Assembly: GCA_018699075.1 (NCBI GenBank)
Contig: JABIPV010000301.1
Span: 1-5,734 of the forward strand
Direction of reading: 5' to 3'
Source of the DNA: Kordiimonadaceae bacterium
Lineage (GTDB): Bacteria > Pseudomonadota > Alphaproteobacteria > Sphingomonadales > Emcibacteraceae
DNA length: 5,734 nucleotides
Under the pieces are notes generated by a model. It made no database searches, was not told the DNA's origin, and was given only the letters and a program-made list of their open reading frames with translations. Positions within the stretch are counted from its first letter, which is position 1, and every line of letters begins with the position of its first letter. Made by a program: the position numbers and the translations under genes. This document shows, in pieces, positions 5,497 through 5,734 of the stretch.

Positions 5497-5734
5497 TATT
5501 TATCACCAATTATTGACATAACGGCCGCGGCCAAAATATCACGGCCACCAATGATTTTTTCAAAGAACTGAACATTCTGATTGCTTTGATCAATGGCGCG
5601 AGCGGTATATTTCTTTAGGCTTTTTTCAAAAGCAGGTACCGCAGGACCACCGGTTAAATCACGAACGGCAATGAAATAACCGGGACTGGCGATTTCTTTA
5701 AGCTTTGCGGCAGTAATACTACTGTCATTACCCA
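5496..5734 (-). CDS. C-terminal end of an unidentified protein, possibly an argininosuccinate lyase-like enzyme (partial)
   Basis: The minus strand is open from the window edge to a TAA at 5498–5496 and gives the last 78 residues of a protein too truncated for an ATG-started ORF. The stop shares its last base with the ATG of the ABC ATPase gene, which shows that this is a real, co-translated gene. The segment ITAAKLKEIASPGYFIAVRD followed by LTGGPAVPAFEKSLKKYTAR resembles the C-terminal end of argininosuccinate lyase-type proteins of the fumarase/aspartase superfamily, where a dP...vavR...GGpap pattern is common. That is a weak resemblance from memory; the active-site regions lie outside the window. 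The remaining residues (IDQSN, FFEKIIGGRDILAAAVMSII) are helical and not diagnostic. If the family call is right, it would be an enzyme acting on what the transporter imports. Confidence 0.72.
   Translation of the reverse strand, partial: GNDSSITAAKLKEIASPGYFIAVRDLTGGPAVPAFEKSLKKYTARAIDQSNQNVQFFEKIIGGRDILAAAVMSIIGDK

Overview
The window reads as a chromosomal segment of a Gram-negative bacterium. It is moderately AT-rich, has Shine-Dalgarno-led genes and encodes a lipobox-type lipoprotein. Family content (pirin, HxlR regulator, CDGSH–glutamate synthase fusion, MalK-like ATPase) would suit an alphaproteobacterium, but that is inference, not proof. I see no RNA genes, CRISPR arrays, insertion sequences or origin.

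Left block (1–1828): a minus-strand unit runs from a pirin gene (671–1354) into a double-CDGSH iron-sulfur protein (307–669), with only 1 nt between them. The CDGSH frame ends just where a glutamate synthase-type FMN domain begins in another frame (1–341, running off the window). The simplest reading is one fusion gene broken by a frameshift or small deletion. A one-cysteine HxlR-family regulator (1463–1828) diverges from pirin. The 108-nt gap between them holds a perfect -35 box, a 10-bp palindrome and a 9-nt direct repeat, together looking like an operator. The picture is a redox- or electrophile-responsive regulator controlling a small redox operon.

Middle block (1823–3541): a minus-strand pair, an ornithine cyclodeaminase/mu-crystallin family dehydrogenase followed 21 nt later by a LolA-like outer-membrane lipoprotein. 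The lipoprotein gene overlaps the HxlR gene tail to tail by 6 nt.

Right block (3542–5734): a stand-alone TIR-like protein of the MTH538/ThsB type on the plus strand (3761–4135), the best candidate for a defence- or signalling-related gene. Then a minus-strand unit: the C-terminal end of a protein resembling argininosuccinate lyase-type enzymes (weak call), a MalK/UgpC-type ABC ATPase coupled to it through a TAATG stop/start overlap, and a 76-residue double-CDGSH protein that is a paralog of the CDGSH half of the broken fusion.

No wholly new multi-gene system is evident. The most notable items are the broken CDGSH–glutamate synthase gene, the orphan TIR-like gene, and the palindromic control region between pirin and the HxlR gene.
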